64,000 nucleotides of DNA, taken from positions 215,038 to 279,037 of the forward strand of contig SJOL01005577.1 of the NCBI GenBank assembly GCA_004794785.1, read 5' to 3'. Source of the DNA: Opisthorchis felineus (lineage: Eukaryota; Platyhelminthes; Trematoda; Opisthorchiida; Opisthorchiidae). Both the position numbers and the translations under genes were made by a program. The notes under the pieces are model-generated. The model saw only the letters and a program-made list of their open reading frames with translations, did not search any database and was not told where the DNA came from. Of the stretch, positions 23,728 to 35,845 are shown piece after piece. Within the stretch, counting starts at the first letter, position 1, and the number at the start of each line of letters is the position of its first letter.

Positions 23728-25572
23728 AACGGAGGTCATCAGCCATATGTACAGACCCTGGTTTAGTTCTCATTGCCCAATTCTACGCCAAACGGATCGA
23801 TAAGCGGTGGGTGATTAAATGAAGCCTTGCCGTCGGGAAAACTGCTCTCCTGCTGAATCGTTTCAACAATACCACGTGCCATTTGTTTATTGCCTCTGAT
23901 ATGGTCAGGCCCTAGCATGAAAGATACATCCGGTATACTGGTCCTTCTTTTCTCTTTGTTTCAGTGTAACTGCTGGAGACGGAACAGTGTGATTCAAAAG
24001 AAAACTACACACCTTCCCGTTACACATTCCTAGATGCAGTACGAAGCTGTTTGAAGCTGCTTGACATAAACGGCAGACCTGACGCGCAATTCAATCAGCG
24101 TTATGCCCGGTGTAGCACAGAATTGAGGGTTCATTCACAACCGCTTCGATCGTTCTGTTTTTATGATAAGGAGACAGTGACCAGGCACCTGAATAAAATA
24201 TTTACTCATCTTCAAATAGCGATTCTGGAAGGATTATCTATTGATCTGCGCTACATCTGGGGTCGACTCACCAAACAAATCCTTAAAACTTTACAACAAC
24301 AAAACTAAGGCTTGATGCAAATTTCATCTCCACCTTCCCTGCCACCGATAAGTTATTCAAACGGATCGGAAGTGGACATATGCATGTGTGGTCCCATTAA
24401 TCTAACCTCGTTTTTCATTAGGTCTGCAACACTTTAGTTTTCATGTCAGAGGTCGAATAACCTTTAGGACACCACTCTGAGACCGAGTCATCTCCAGGTT
24501 TCTATTGAGGGGAGGTTGCCTTAAGAATTTTGTTGAAATACCTTATTTAAAATGCTCGGGTGTTTTTACATGGAAAGGGTTCATAAAGATCCGAGAAACC
24601 CGATCCTGTCACAGGTATTGCGGTCATAACTGACTGCGTACTTGGGCAGCAACGCTTCGTAGTCGCAACTTCAGGTATCGCACATCGTTGGAATCAGCAG
24701 CGAAAATCAAATGATGTGGAAACAGTAGGTTGATAGGCCTGGAAATGCGTAAATTTTTCTGCACATTTAATTATGAATTGACATTGTGCTCTTCACTTTT
24801 GCCAAAGGTTGACTCCTAGGCGATGCAGTAAATCCATAAAACCACGTTTGAACCTCAACTTGCTCGCCAACCTGGTACAAATCTCTTAATTCAGTCAAGT
24901 TCCGCACCTTTTCCCGCATCGTATACATTTACAAGGACTTATGGTGAACTACTTTGGGCAGACTTTGCCTAAAAGAAGGGTGAGAAAGAAAGTATATAGG
25001 AATTTAACAGGTGTTCATGATATATACTACCAGTGAGGACTTTACTGTGACAGTCATTGGGTTTGCAAACGAGACGCTATTCACATAGCATCTTCTGAAA
25101 TCCCAAGTAAACCCCATTACCATCAAAAATTCTCTTCCGGCAGAGGAAATCTCCAGAATCCCCTTACAACATGCCAAGGTCCTCATAGGAGTGAAATCTG
25201 CTCTACCGGTTGTTTATTCAGTGTGTCCATAAAATCTACACCGTGAGTGTGCTTTGTTACAAAAAAGGTTTTACTTGGGGATCAGGGTTATAAGATTTGG
25301 GAAATATGGAAAGTACTAAAGCTTCTTTGTTGCATACGAGTAGCTGGTCAGTCTTTTCAGTATATTAAAAGTTTCTGTCCTGTGGGTTGATATGACTTCG
25401 AACGCATCTCCTGGTAGAGAGAGTGTGGCCCAGATACATGGGAACCAGGAACGAACAGCTTCACCCTTGGCGACATAATGATGCGAAGTGTAGAAACAGT
25501 CAGACACAGCGGTGACTCGTGGTCGAGCGATTAGCTCTCTTCAACCAAACCGACCGTTTCCTTTGGTCCTTT
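23728..25572. other. Dynein 3' flank and intergenic DNA
   Basis: Holds the likely 3' UTR and two poly(A)-signal candidates (23814, 24192). An 85-codon open frame at 24051-24308 overlaps the possible 3' UTR and is unrecognised. Confidence 0.5.
23814..23819 (+). terminator. Possible poly(A) signal of the dynein gene
   Basis: ATTAAA lies 87 nt after the stop, and a T/G-richer stretch follows within about 70 nt. A canonical AATAAA at 24192-24197 is the alternative and would give a 3' UTR of about 480 nt. Either is plausible from position alone. Confidence 0.35.
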
Positions 25573-25745
25573 GGAGGCAAGATGGCTCAGTGGTTAGAGC
25601 GCGAATTTACTGACCGGAAGGTCCGTGGTTCGAACCCGACCTCTGCCTCCCGACTTCTCCTGTCTAGGCTTGGGCAACCTGGCAATATCCCAGCCCTCGT
25701 GCTTCCTTCGGGTGGCATGGCAGCTAGGCACCGAAAGGGTTCCTC
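25573..25745 (+). mobile_element. tRNA-derived SINE, family A (copy 1)
   Basis: The head has A box TGGCTCAGTGG (25583-25593), B box GGTTCGAACCC (from 25627) and a perfect 7-bp acceptor-like pairing GGAGGCA (25573-25579) with TGCCTCC (25644-25650). The body (TCCTGTCTAGGCTTGGGCAA, CTTCCTTCGGGTGGCATGG, AGCTAGGCACCGAAAGGG) recurs at 61931-62098. The D-arm pairs GCTC/GAGC, but the T-stem and anticodon arm do not fold well, so this is a SINE head rather than a working tRNA gene. The open frame through it is incidental. Confidence 0.85.
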
Positions 25746-26162
25746 TGGTCCGACGACATGGGATCGCATAATGATAAAGAACAGGTGAACGTGATCCCAG
25801 CCCAAAATGCGACAGGTCAACAATACTCCAACGAGGAGGGAAACTTGGACGACCACGAAACCCGATCGATAGACGAACACTGGGCTACGTTCTCCAATGC
25901 CTTGCAGTTTCACTGCATTCGGCTTAAATGTCTTTCTCACACTTATTTGTTGCAGACGCAAAAGTCTGAACTTATTGGACACGCCTGTTCTCATATTTCC
26001 TTTAAAGGATGGATATTGTCCACGGCTTCTTTCTCTTTGTTCTGCCTTATGGATTTCACAGAAGACCCCGGTTTTCTCGAAACTCCTAGCAAAAAGACTG
26101 ATCGGGAAAGTTCTCACCAAAATACTTGAATAGAGAAATTTTGTTGCAACACATCTGCTATC
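25746..26162. other. Intergenic, unrecognised
   Basis: Open frames on both strands (plus 25758-26129, minus 25587-26168) lack recognisable domains, and the minus one runs across the SINE. No gene supported. Confidence 0.45.
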
Positions 26163-26275
26163 TGGCAAAATACATTTATTTGCGAATTTAGTGTGTTAAC
26201 AGTAGAATCCGTCGTCACGATATTCTTCGTGGGTTGTCGAAAAGTATTCAGCAAACTGGTGAGTTGTGTGCTGCG
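26163..26275 (+). repeat. Hammerhead-type repeat, core deleted
   Basis: A head piece (26163-26210, with AATACATTTATTTGCGAATTT) is joined to the 3' half of the tail (CGTGGGTTGTCGAAAAGT at about 26227, then TTCAGCA). The CTGATGAG core and stem II are missing, so it cannot be catalytic. Confidence 0.65.
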
Positions 26276-27465
26276 TCAACCATGGCACAAATGATTCGTC
26301 CCGCCAACAAATGCCGACAGCGCACTTCCCCCCACATGATTGGATGGATCATTGTTTTGCTTATATGGAATACATAACTCATCTGAGAGTGCTGATAACG
26401 ATCGATAACACTTAGAGCACTTTTTGCTGAATATGTGGCCATGCCGAGTAAAACTCAGAAGTTATCGGTTGAATCAAGCAAATTTAATGGTCCTCCTAAT
26501 CCTTTTAGCACATTTTACATGTTTTCTGCGTTACCAAGTCAAAATTGATCATAAACTGAGTGAACATCTGGCATGAGTAATATGATGGAGCGAGGAAGCT
26601 CGAGAAGAAAGTGGCCCTAATTGCTTTGTCCATATTATGAGGTTCATCGCCATTGATATATCGTTTTCTAAGCTTTAGAAAGGCTTTAGAAAGGCAACCA
26701 TGGTTATTTGACTATACACATATATAAATTGTATAAAATCGCTTTTAACACTGCTTATGAAAATTGACTGTGCTGCCTAATGTGCACATCGTCTAAAAAA
26801 AGGAGAAGAGATTTAGCCGGCTCATGCCAATTTTATTCAAAAACCCATATCACAAAAGAGCGGTCAAACATAACCATTAGTGCTTCATTTTTGGTATCGA
26901 GGACCATCAGCGTTAGCGTGATGGAATCGGTATTTGTCTGGGTTTATTGTCTTCAGGAGCAAACGCACGCCTCAGACCCGGTAGAGGGCAATCACTCTGG
27001 TTGAGACTTCCGGAAGCTTAATGGAGTTCCGTCTCTTGTGGGCTGGCTGCTTAGCGGATTACTACATGAATTCACTGTTCGTGACAAATTATCAGCCATC
27101 CCCACAGGAAAAATAACGTAGCTAAACGAAAACCTCATTTTAATTGGTCGTATAATGCACGTTAGATTCTCATGTCAACTGGGCCTGAACTTTTCCATCG
27201 TCTATGTTAGCAATAGTTTCTACTGGAAACCAATTTTTTGCGGTAATACTCTGGATCACTGTGTCACGTGTGTCTTCATGAGGCAGCTGATATATTTCAA
27301 GGGCTTTTACTATGGGATGTGGCTCCATCACTCGGTTTGTTCTGTAAACCTAGCATCAGAATTTGTATCTGTGGTCCGGTCCTCCCTTCAGATGTTTAAC
27401 GTGATACATACCATTAGCCCCGTTTGCGAAAAACGGCAGCACTCCAAAAATAACACAATACTCAG
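26276..27465. other. Intergenic, unrecognised
   Basis: No gene, RNA or known repeat seen. The 177-codon plus-strand frame at 27155-27688 runs across a repeat and is not taken as a gene. Confidence 0.45.
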
Positions 27466-27766
27466 CCCACAAACCGTTTCGCTCCTGTTGGAGCTCAGTT
27501 TCCCTCAACCTTCTGTTTTGCTTGAACTCAAACTGGGCATATTTCAACAAATATACTCATTTACCTACCAATTTGGTTTTCACGAAAAATTCCCCTGCAT
27601 CCTAGTTGAATCTATCGTTCGTGATAGTCTTCAAACGAATAAGTTTAGTTGGCGAATTTCGTGCAATTTGAGTTCAAGTAGAACATAAGAGTGACGGGAA
27701 CTCGGCGACTGCGCCTACCTGATGAGCCCCAAAAAGGGCGAAACATGTCAGCAACCTTAAGGGTAG
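27466..27766. repeat. Pair of hammerhead-type repeats in divergent orientation
   Basis: A minus-strand tail remnant (27466-27540) lies back to back with a plus-strand element (head 27541-27640, tail 27690-27766). The two share inverted GTTCAAGTAGAAC / GCTTGAACTC blocks. In the minus copy the core is reduced to CTGAGCTCC-AACA-GGAGC-GAAAC, a perfect five-pair stem II with part of CTGATGA lost. The plus copy keeps a full core. Confidence 0.7.
27711..27757 (+). ncRNA. Hammerhead-ribozyme-like motif
   Basis: CCTAC (stem I, 5' arm) precedes CTGATGAG (27719-27726), then stem II GCCC/GGGC with a CAAAAA loop, CGAAA, AC-AT-GTC. About 20 nt that form the stem I 3' arm in other copies (GTGGG...) are deleted, so the element now reads GTC straight into AGCAACC. 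Core perfect, stem I lost: probably inactive. Confidence 0.55.
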
Positions 27767-28299
27767 TTTATTTAATGAAAATACAGTGATATCTCGAAGA
27801 TCGTAGTAAATAAAACATGAGGGCACAGTGTTCATTCATATCTATACAGCGTCTTGGACATCTTATCTCAATCCAGCAGGGACAGTTATACGATGATACT
27901 AGAACTGAGTAGAAATCTTATTTATGTCAACTAAAGTTCAGCATTCCATAGAGTAAAGGTAAAAAAATAATAAGCGAGTACACACCGCACATTCTACGCA
28001 TCCCAATCCACAACGCAAAGCTTTCCACATAATACGTCAGCTAATAGTTCGCCGATACTTGAAAAAAGAAGGTCAATGGTCAGCTATCGGGGAACCTTCG
28101 GCTAAGCAGTGAATTCAAAATATCACTTTTCCTAGGATGATAATTTGTTTCACAATCTGAGGATTTTTTCTCCAATCGTAGTTCAGCGTCATTGTACGTT
28201 TTTCAAGGAAAGTAAAGGGTAGTCCAACATTACAATGCCATCAAGCCTTTATAACTCCGGCTGTCGGTTCAGTCGAAAATTTGTGGACAGAACAGAACA
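27767..28299. other. Intergenic, unrecognised
   Basis: AT-rich sequence; no gene or repeat family identified. Confidence 0.4.
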
Positions 28300-28590
28300 A
28301 AACTATCATTTGCATATCAGTTTGGTTTTCAAGGGAGACTCAAGTGAATCTCTCGTTTATGGTATTCTTCAACTGAATGTGCTGCACAAAGGCCGTCTTA
28401 TGTTTCAGTTGGTACGATATTTGATATCGCAGTATATTTTCATCAAGGAAGCTACTTCCAAGGTTGTTTAGCATAAAGTTGACGGAAACTCGGGGACTGT
28501 GTCTACCTGTTGAGCCCCAAGAAGGACACAGCTGGTCGTGGGCTGTCGAAGAGTTTTCAGCAACCTTGTGAGTCATTTCCTTTAAGAACA
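28300..28590 (+). repeat. Hammerhead-type repeat, longest head-to-tail copy
   Basis: A continuous element of about 290 bp: head (28300-28408, matching 784-892), a middle part, then GTTGACGGAAACTCGGGGAC, CTACCTGTTGAGCCCC, GCTGGTCGTGGGC and the GAAGAGTTTTCAGCAACC hairpin. The core is mutated (CTGTTGAG for CTGATGAG; CACAG where CGAAA is expected), so it is catalytically dead, but it best defines the unit. Confidence 0.75.
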
Positions 28591-28884
28591 AAGCTATCTT
28601 CCTGGAAAAACGCACTTTGTTTACCATTGTCTAACCAATGTCACTTATTGTCGTGAACTAAGGAATCGGTCAAGAAAAGGCATTGGTTCACTTCCGTTAA
28701 CTCTCATTTTATTAAGCAAAATCACTGCACTTTTATTAATGTACAAACTGTCTTCCTGGATGTCGTTCCGAACCCTGTACTAGCTGTTCGAACTCACCTG
28801 AGTGTGATTGGTTCGTCGGCTGATTGGTTCTTTAGTAGCTTGTGTGAGGAAGCCGTTGTTTGCTTGCAGTTTATCTGGATTGCT
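28591..28884. other. Spacer between repeat and LINE
   Basis: Under 300 bases; probably includes the LINE's 3' untranslated remnant. Nothing recognised. Confidence 0.4.
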
Positions 28885-31620
28885 GACTAAAACAAATGAA
28901 GCTTGCTGACTGGATGAACTTGGCTTTCCTTGACATTCAGTTGTACACTGTGAATGCTGAGATGACTTGTCGACAGGATATGAATCGGATTCGGCCAGTA
29001 TTGACTGGTGACGTTGCCCTGTAATTTGTCGCAGGCTCTGCATTGGAACCAACCTATACACCTATGGAGTGTGACAAGCTGACCTATCAAGACAGAGTTA
29101 CCTATCCTGAAATCCACCCGGCGCACCTCAGCATTACTGATCTGATGTTCACACTAGACCCACGCGATGTTTCTAAGCCACCAGCTCTCACAGGTAGGCC
29201 TTGAAGACTACAAACAGCGGGCGTATCTCTGGTCCATAAAGTAGGACAGATCTCCTCATGATAGCCAAGCTGATTTCACCTGTCAGTGGTTGGCAAACGA
29301 TCCCCAGTCTGGAAGTTATTTCGTCTTTTGCCAGTCAGCCGGGACTTATGCAGCTGTCCAGATAAACGAACTTATCCACCACATTGATTAGTTCATCTGC
29401 AACCATGATGATTGGGTTACATGATGTTTTGGCGGTAGAGCTTTGCAAATGACAGGCTTAAAGCCCATACCGAACCGTGAAGCAGACTTATTTATGTTAA
29501 TTGAGATGGTTTTCATCTCTAAAGGACCAGATTCATGAACAACAATATCGTCAGGATATTCAATATTTATGAGCGAACACCCCAGGAGTATTTGATCCCC
29601 GAGATGTTAGAGATAGTTAAGGAAGACTCGGGCATTACATTGATTAGGAAGTAAAAGAGAGGTGATGACAGAGGACGCTCTTGCCTGGCACCACTGGATG
29701 TGGTGAACTGAGGAGAGAATTTTCCGTAGACGCGTACGTGCCCACCGGAGGAGGCATACAGACCCTTTATAAGGGACACCCTTGATTTCCAGACCCTGCC
29801 ACAGTTTCTGACGATGAACGCAATCAAGAAGTGACCTGAATTCGCGAGAAGCCATCATTGTTAGTATTCAGAAGGAGTGGTGCAGTCCCAGTGCTTATCG
29901 CAAAATTAAGATATGAACAATGCAAGTCCGAATGGGGTGAAACCCCGCTTGGTTCTCGTGAATCTGACTCCCAATGATGAATCAACCTGTATAGATAATA
30001 CCAGAGAGCACCTTGGACCCTATGGCCACTAGACTGATGTCCCGGTGGTTTTTGCAAAGTGACCTTGCACGCTTTCTGAATATAGGAATCAACGTCGAGG
30101 CTCACCATTCTGTCGGTATTCTTTCTTCATTGCAGATATTTTGGTATATGGTTCATTGAGTTATTCACAAGAGACTCGCCACCTTATATGAGGAGTGCAG
30201 AAGGCAAATCGTACGGACCAAGTGCCTTGTTAAGCTAAAGCAATGAAGCTTCGTGCTAGACTTTGGTTGTCAATGGGGGAGTGGAGTCGATGTTCCACGC
30301 AGTTTCATTAGGTCCTTCAGCATGTTGAGTTGATGGGACCCGAACTGTTCGTCAAAATGTTTAGCCCATCATACAAGACGAAGTTTTTGTGGATGAATTC
30401 AAGTCCCAACCTTTCCAGAGATCGTATGACTAACACCCGCTCTCCTCAGACCAGCTTGTCGGATTTGCTGCAATCCAGTCAATCCTTAGACTCCTCAATA
30501 TTCGGCGTTTAAGGGATCTGTGTGCACCATCATAGTCGTTTGTTGCCGGTATAGATTTTCCGGCTCCAATCAGATGCAGTGTTCACTGTATACTGTACAA
30601 GCCACCTCGGGTGGGTGGTTTCGAAAGCTGTTAGTAAGGCTTCTCTCATCTTTTCCCGATCATCATCCAACTCGTCGTTATTGCCATTTTACCCCAAATT
30701 CTGGATCCTTTCGTCTCGCTGAAATCCCAGTCGGGCCACAGAGACGCTTTTCAGGTGATGAACTGAATGAATTTGAATCATCCGGTTTTATTAGGAGGGT
30801 ATGACAATAGATATGAGTGCCCACACAATGCCGTGATCAGAACCAAATGGTGCACTCCAAAATGAACGAAAACCTTGTATTCACTCTTTCCACTGATAGC
30901 AGGTTGCCACAATCTCCAATTCAGTCCACAGCCGTTTGGTAGTTGGTGGGCTCCAGGCAACAGGGTCTGAGCGACTGCTCTAAACGTTTGTGCTGAATGG
31001 AAACAAATGATGTTCAGTGTATAACTAAGGGATTCGCTGTCCATTATCTGTGCGATATACACTAACCCCGAATGGGTCACCAAGATGGGCTTCCTCCGGA
31101 TTCAATCAGTCCACCTGAACATTCACATCACCTCTCAGAATCGTGAAATCTGTGCTCCTCACTGACAGAAAAGAACGTGACGAATCTCGATAAGCACAAT
31201 CTTTCTAAGCCCCAGAGCTACCGTCTGTCGGAGAGTATGCTGACACAACAGACAAACACCGTTTACAGTGTCGAGATGCATTGACCAAAACTGAACCAAT
31301 CAACTGGACAGCAAGAGGACATCCGTCTACAAGAATCCAGTCCATTAAATCGCATCCAACCTGAGGCTAAGCGTAAATCATAAGTAGTAGGTACCACAAG
31401 TTATTAGATTAGGATCACCAGACACCAGACCGAAAAAGTGTGAGATCTGGTTCTGTCCGGAACGGCTTAAGGTGTATGACCGAACTAGGGTTTCGTATGC
31501 GTGTTTCGGAGACAATGTATATCGGGAGGGAGAGAGAGAACAAGGTCTGAGGAAGGGATGGCTGTTGCCCTATTCGATACCGAGTACAGACTTTGAAAGC
31601 AGCAATGTGGAACAAATCCT
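28885..31620 (-). pseudogene. Near-full-length decayed LINE (APE endonuclease + reverse transcriptase)
   Basis: Reading the minus strand from 31620 down with frame changes gives the whole order of an APE-type non-LTR retrotransposon. First comes an endonuclease start (YRIGQQPSLPQTLFSLSL, SETRIRNPSSVI, 31415-31615), then EEAHLGDPFGV, YRTDNGQRI and SDHGIV (endonuclease DH motif). Next are LGPYDLPSALL and palm box A (SREFRSLLDCVHRQKLWQ, about 29780-29850). Then come SGARQERPLSSPLFYFLI (cf. SGVRQGCPLSPFLFNF), the catalytic box as YPDD (29541-29561, expected YADD), RSVLLYGPEIRPL and ISNAEVRR...IGNSVLIGQL. Many stops and frameshifts; dead. RTE-like is my guess for the clade; CR1-like is possible. 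Confidence 0.88.
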
Positions 31621-34600
31621 ATGAGTTTAATAAGGACTGATTTTGGTTTATGTTACTTGGCCGAAGTTTACATACAAAGCAACGGTCGGGTGACTATCGG
31701 TCAATGATTCAGAAAGACTTAGTTGAAGGACAGCTGATGAAGGGTTGGTGAATGGTGCGTAAGGGCCAATGATACCTCTCGACTGTTGAGGCCGAAGATG
31801 GGGTTGTTTGAGGTAGCTTTTCCTCAGTGCACTGTGAGATTATTGGTTCTGTTCTGGGCCCCTTCCTCTAGCCTCTGAATCAAAAGCCTGGACCGCGAGA
31901 CAGCAGTCCCTAAGTTTTTCTTGAGCGAACCGTCCCGGAGCCAATGAACCAATAGTCTGACCCAAGTGGTCGCAGATGACTGACCAAGTCTGACGTTACA
32001 GAGAGTAAGCCATAGATGCCTGACTCTTGATGTTGCTACGAACAGTAGATGCCGCATCGGGGTCACGGCAAAGTGCATCCGATTTTCGATCGTGTTGGAT
32101 GATTCGTCGGTAGTTACGGTTAACCGTTGGGCGACTGGAGTGTGCGATTCTTAGAGCCGACTTTTTATAATGCGACCTTCATTAAAAGGAAGGTAGCGCC
32201 ACTGTCTCCATACATATGGACACGCTGGTCGCCTGAAGGAAACACTACTGCTTTCACTATTTTATCTCAGAGAACAGTACGTCCTTATCTCCAGGATGCT
32301 TGTAATGCAGTTTCTCGAAGTACTAAGGCACGTGATTCTACTTTTAAATGCTGAACCTTAAAAGGCTGAGTTCCAGCCAGGGTAGTCCGCAAAATCATTT
32401 CAGCACTGTAACTTAACAGCCACAAAAAGTGAGGTAGATATCCTTATACCCGAACGAAATTTGGAGGCATCCATTTCGCTGATTTGAAGTGACTCTTCTT
32501 GTCTAAAGCCAGCCGCCAGCAAAACATTATCGAAATATGGTACAGCCTCGAAGTGAACTGTAATGGTCTCACCAAGTTTCCTCTTCCTAGGAGGAATACT
32601 CCTCCATAAGAAGCCACTATTTCCTGGTCCTTCAAACTTTCCCTCCGAGTTGGCTGGCGAAATTCCCTACCTGCATGAACAGACGGGGAGAGTTTTTGGA
32701 GTTTTGCTTCACCACTCTCCGAATATAGCTAACCTTTTTTATAAATCGTATTATGTAAACAGTATTTGGTATGAAGACTGATTTCCGCCTTGCTACGTTT
32801 AGCCAGGAAGTCCCAAACACGTTTTTTTCTTCCACTCGTCATCCCTGGTGCTGTCTAGGGAGCTTGGCAACCGAACTTTCCGTACAAATTGGTTTCTCAT
32901 TGTTTATGCGTAATCCAGCAATCATGATATATGCCTTATAATATGAACTCAACTCTACGAACACTTCAAAGTATAGTGAGATGAATAGTTCAACGTAAGC
33001 TCAGTCGTCTGGACTGTAATCCAGCTGGATGATCCAGGTCTTAGGACGATCAACTTGTGAGAATACCTGTCTCTTAAAAATGAAATGAAGATAGTTCAGT
33101 TAAGTAGTGATACCTCCGGATATAGCTCAACTGGCTTGAAGCCGTTTACGATTGTCAGTGCGGGGTTTACGGTATAGTCTGCAGCTACACATGCCGTTTC
33201 TTGGGTGTACTTCCATAGATCCTGTGCGTCCTATTGTGCGTACCGCTAAATCGCATTGGTAAGCGCACAATAGATTAGTGTCCTCGGAAGTTTTTTTCGA
33301 GCAAACCCCACTTATTCTCTAGAAGTTTGGTGCAAGCAAATCATGAATGATCGAGTTCTAACTTGAACCGGTAAGTGTGCACCTTCAACCAAGTCATGAA
33401 GCAGGCTGTGCGTTCAAAATCAATACAACCTAAGCATTCTGATTACCCATGTGTGATATGTCACAGTGACGATCAAGCAAACCAGTTTCATCCATTTTCG
33501 AACATTGTGTATTTGATCGACATACATTTCGGGTGGAGAAAGTAAATCCACCGGTTAGGTTCGTTCGAACGCGCTAATTGCTCAGTTTGCAAACACTGCT
33601 TCATTAAGGAATTTGGGTGCATGAATTCACCGTTGATGATGTTTTTCTATAGGGGAAAATGTTGGTAGCTGATGTTGGTAGATGTTGTTGGCAGATGATG
33701 TTCTTTAATTGGTGATCTAGAGAAAGCTGAAAAGGTGAACCACAAACAGAAGGAGATCCGTTTTAAGACTCTTGAAACAGTAGCACAGTATCTTCGTTTT
33801 CCAATACAATTTCGAGAAGGGTTTGAACATTTGGGACCCTAGCAACCCATTGTATTTGTTACGTACTGTGAGAAAACTCGATTCTAAATAGAACTCCATG
33901 AAGCAAGAAAAATGTAAGTTCCGATGAAATCCATTTGGCTGACACATAAAACCAGGGATTCGACCGACAGTCGAAAATACCCCTTCAGAATCGAACAATT
34001 CGACCCGATCCCAGGGGTGGTCCGTATACAGGAGGACAACACTACCGTCATATAGTTGTCAGTAAATGTTTACTCACCTTGAGATTAAGTGACGAGTGCC
34101 TGACCGTCGCCTCTGCAGGCACTCAAGTAATCTTCAGAGGCACATCATCAAAGTAATAAGTCCGCCTGCGAAATTAACTGCATCTGCAGCCATAGAAACC
34201 TACACATCGAAGCCTGCCGTTATTCGACTTCCGTGTGTATGCTGCTCAGAGATATAGCTTGTTATCCATTTCCCTGACCCACTGATGTGACTGATGTTAT
34301 GAAGCTTCTTTGATCTGCGTGAAGTTCGGCATCTGAGTCCATTTCCAGGTGTGTCTTTTCGTTCATTCTGGGCTTCTCATTTCAAGGGCCATTTTTCTAA
34401 ATAAATTATTCGAGAAGGCAATTTTACACAAACCATAGATGCTCATCACTCCGCTCCTGAGAACACATTTCTTTTTCGGTTTTTCTAGGAATCATACTGA
34501 GTGACAAGAATTCTATGACATCTTATTCTACTGGGCCACTACTGATTCAATCGATGAGTAAACAGAACCACCGTGACGTACCACTGACTTTGTTTATCTC

Positions 34601-35291
34601 ATAATCTCCCTAATAAAATGCAAACATGACACTCAATGAAGCAGTAAGGTGTAGCTACATGGAAAACAAGTAAAATGAACGGGTCCAGGGATGGGTCATC
34701 GCAGATGCAGATAGGCTTTAACATTTTTATCAATGCACTAAGTATGATGTTGACGTCACAACGAACTGAGCTAGACGAAGCTCCCAACATAACAGACTGA
34801 GACATCACTAGTACAAAAGCGAACGTGCAAAACAACATGCCGAGTTAAAAACCTCTACAAAAGAAGGAAACAGAGCAGTAGAAAGACCAGAAAAGTTAAA
34901 CTTACTGCGGCTGTTCCAGTACAATTGAAGTGCACGCACAAACAACGCGTCTTCATGGTGAGACGTTCAGCGTTGCACGTCATTCGAGCCAGCACATCAG
35001 CCTCACTACGGTAGGAGTTAAACAGCACTACCTTGACGTATTAAGCCATAAATCAGACCTTGTACAATTGGCCATCATTTTATTCCAACTATTCAGGGAT
35101 TATACTTAACAGTGTTGTTTCCACCAGAGTCGAAGGTAACGCAATAAGTATGGCAAAAAGAGGCCCCTAGTTTCCACAAAACCTCGCTAGAAATCCCTTC
35201 ATTTGGTTGATCTGTACAGGCCATTTAGTCCACTTAAATTCATAGTGGTGAGCATGAATTCGTAAGAATCGGTTGTGAAGTTTCCGAACGT
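31621..35291. other. Intergenic; possible LINE 5' flank, otherwise unrecognised
   Basis: The GC-richer 31740-32110 stretch directly upstream of the LINE endonuclease (minus strand) may be its 5' untranslated region (inference from position only). A perfect 10-bp inverted repeat with a 23-nt loop lies at 33231-33273. No gene recognised. Confidence 0.45.
33231..33273. repeat. Short perfect inverted repeat
   Basis: CTATTGTGCG at 33231-33240 pairs with CGCACAATAG at 33264-33273 across a 23-nt loop. Too short for a pre-miRNA; no flanking element seen. Confidence 0.6.
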
Positions 35292-35845
35292 AACTGGCGA
35301 AATACGCTCATTTGCAAATTAATTTTTTGTTAACAGCAGACTCAGCTGAATCCCGGATATCCTTGAGCTGAAGTTGGTGCACTATTCTTGGAGGAACACA
35401 CTACTCACAAGGTAGCTGAAATCTCTTCTACCGGTTTCGTCCTTCTTGGGGCTCACCAGGTACGTGCAGTCCCCGAATATTCCGTCAACCTTATGTTCTA
35501 CTTGAACCCAGATTGGCAAAACAAAAGTATTTGAAAACTAATTTAGTTTCAGCTGGAGATGCAACTGAAACCCGCTGAATTTTCGCTGAGCTTCCCGTCA
35601 GCAAATTCGCAATTTTCGGATGAAGAATATCATGAAAGAGGAATTCAGGTCGGATTCACTGGTCTTTCGTTAAAACCAAATTAGATTTCAGATGAGTATA
35701 TTTCGCCAATGTGTACAATTTGTGGTTCCAGTAGAAAACAAATTTGATGCAAACTCTAGGACTGTGCCTGTCTAATGGGCCCCAAGAAGGTGAAACTGGT
35801 CATGGGTTGTGGAAGAGCTTTCAGCAACTTTATGAGTAGTGTGTT
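35292..35845. repeat. Nested hammerhead-type repeats (reverse copy inside forward copy)
   Basis: Order: forward head (35292-35376), reverse tail with ribozyme remnant (35393-35517), reverse head (35653-35716), forward tail (about 35741-35845). The simplest reading is a reverse-oriented copy inserted into a forward copy. Reverse core: CTGGTGAG (read on minus, 35452-35459), intact CGAAA (35435-35439), ACCGGTA. Forward core: CTAATGGG, GTGAAAC, TGGTC. Both cores carry a disabling substitution. Confidence 0.65.

Noticed and set aside
25573..25650. A functional tRNA gene
   Set aside because: The boxes and an acceptor-like stem are present, but the T-arm and anticodon arm do not pair and the sequence continues into a repeated SINE body.
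25587..26168. 193-codon minus-strand frame
   Set aside because: It runs through the SINE and has no domain.
27155..27688. 177-codon plus-strand frame
   Set aside because: Its second half lies in the hammerhead-type repeat pair; the first half has no recognisable domain.
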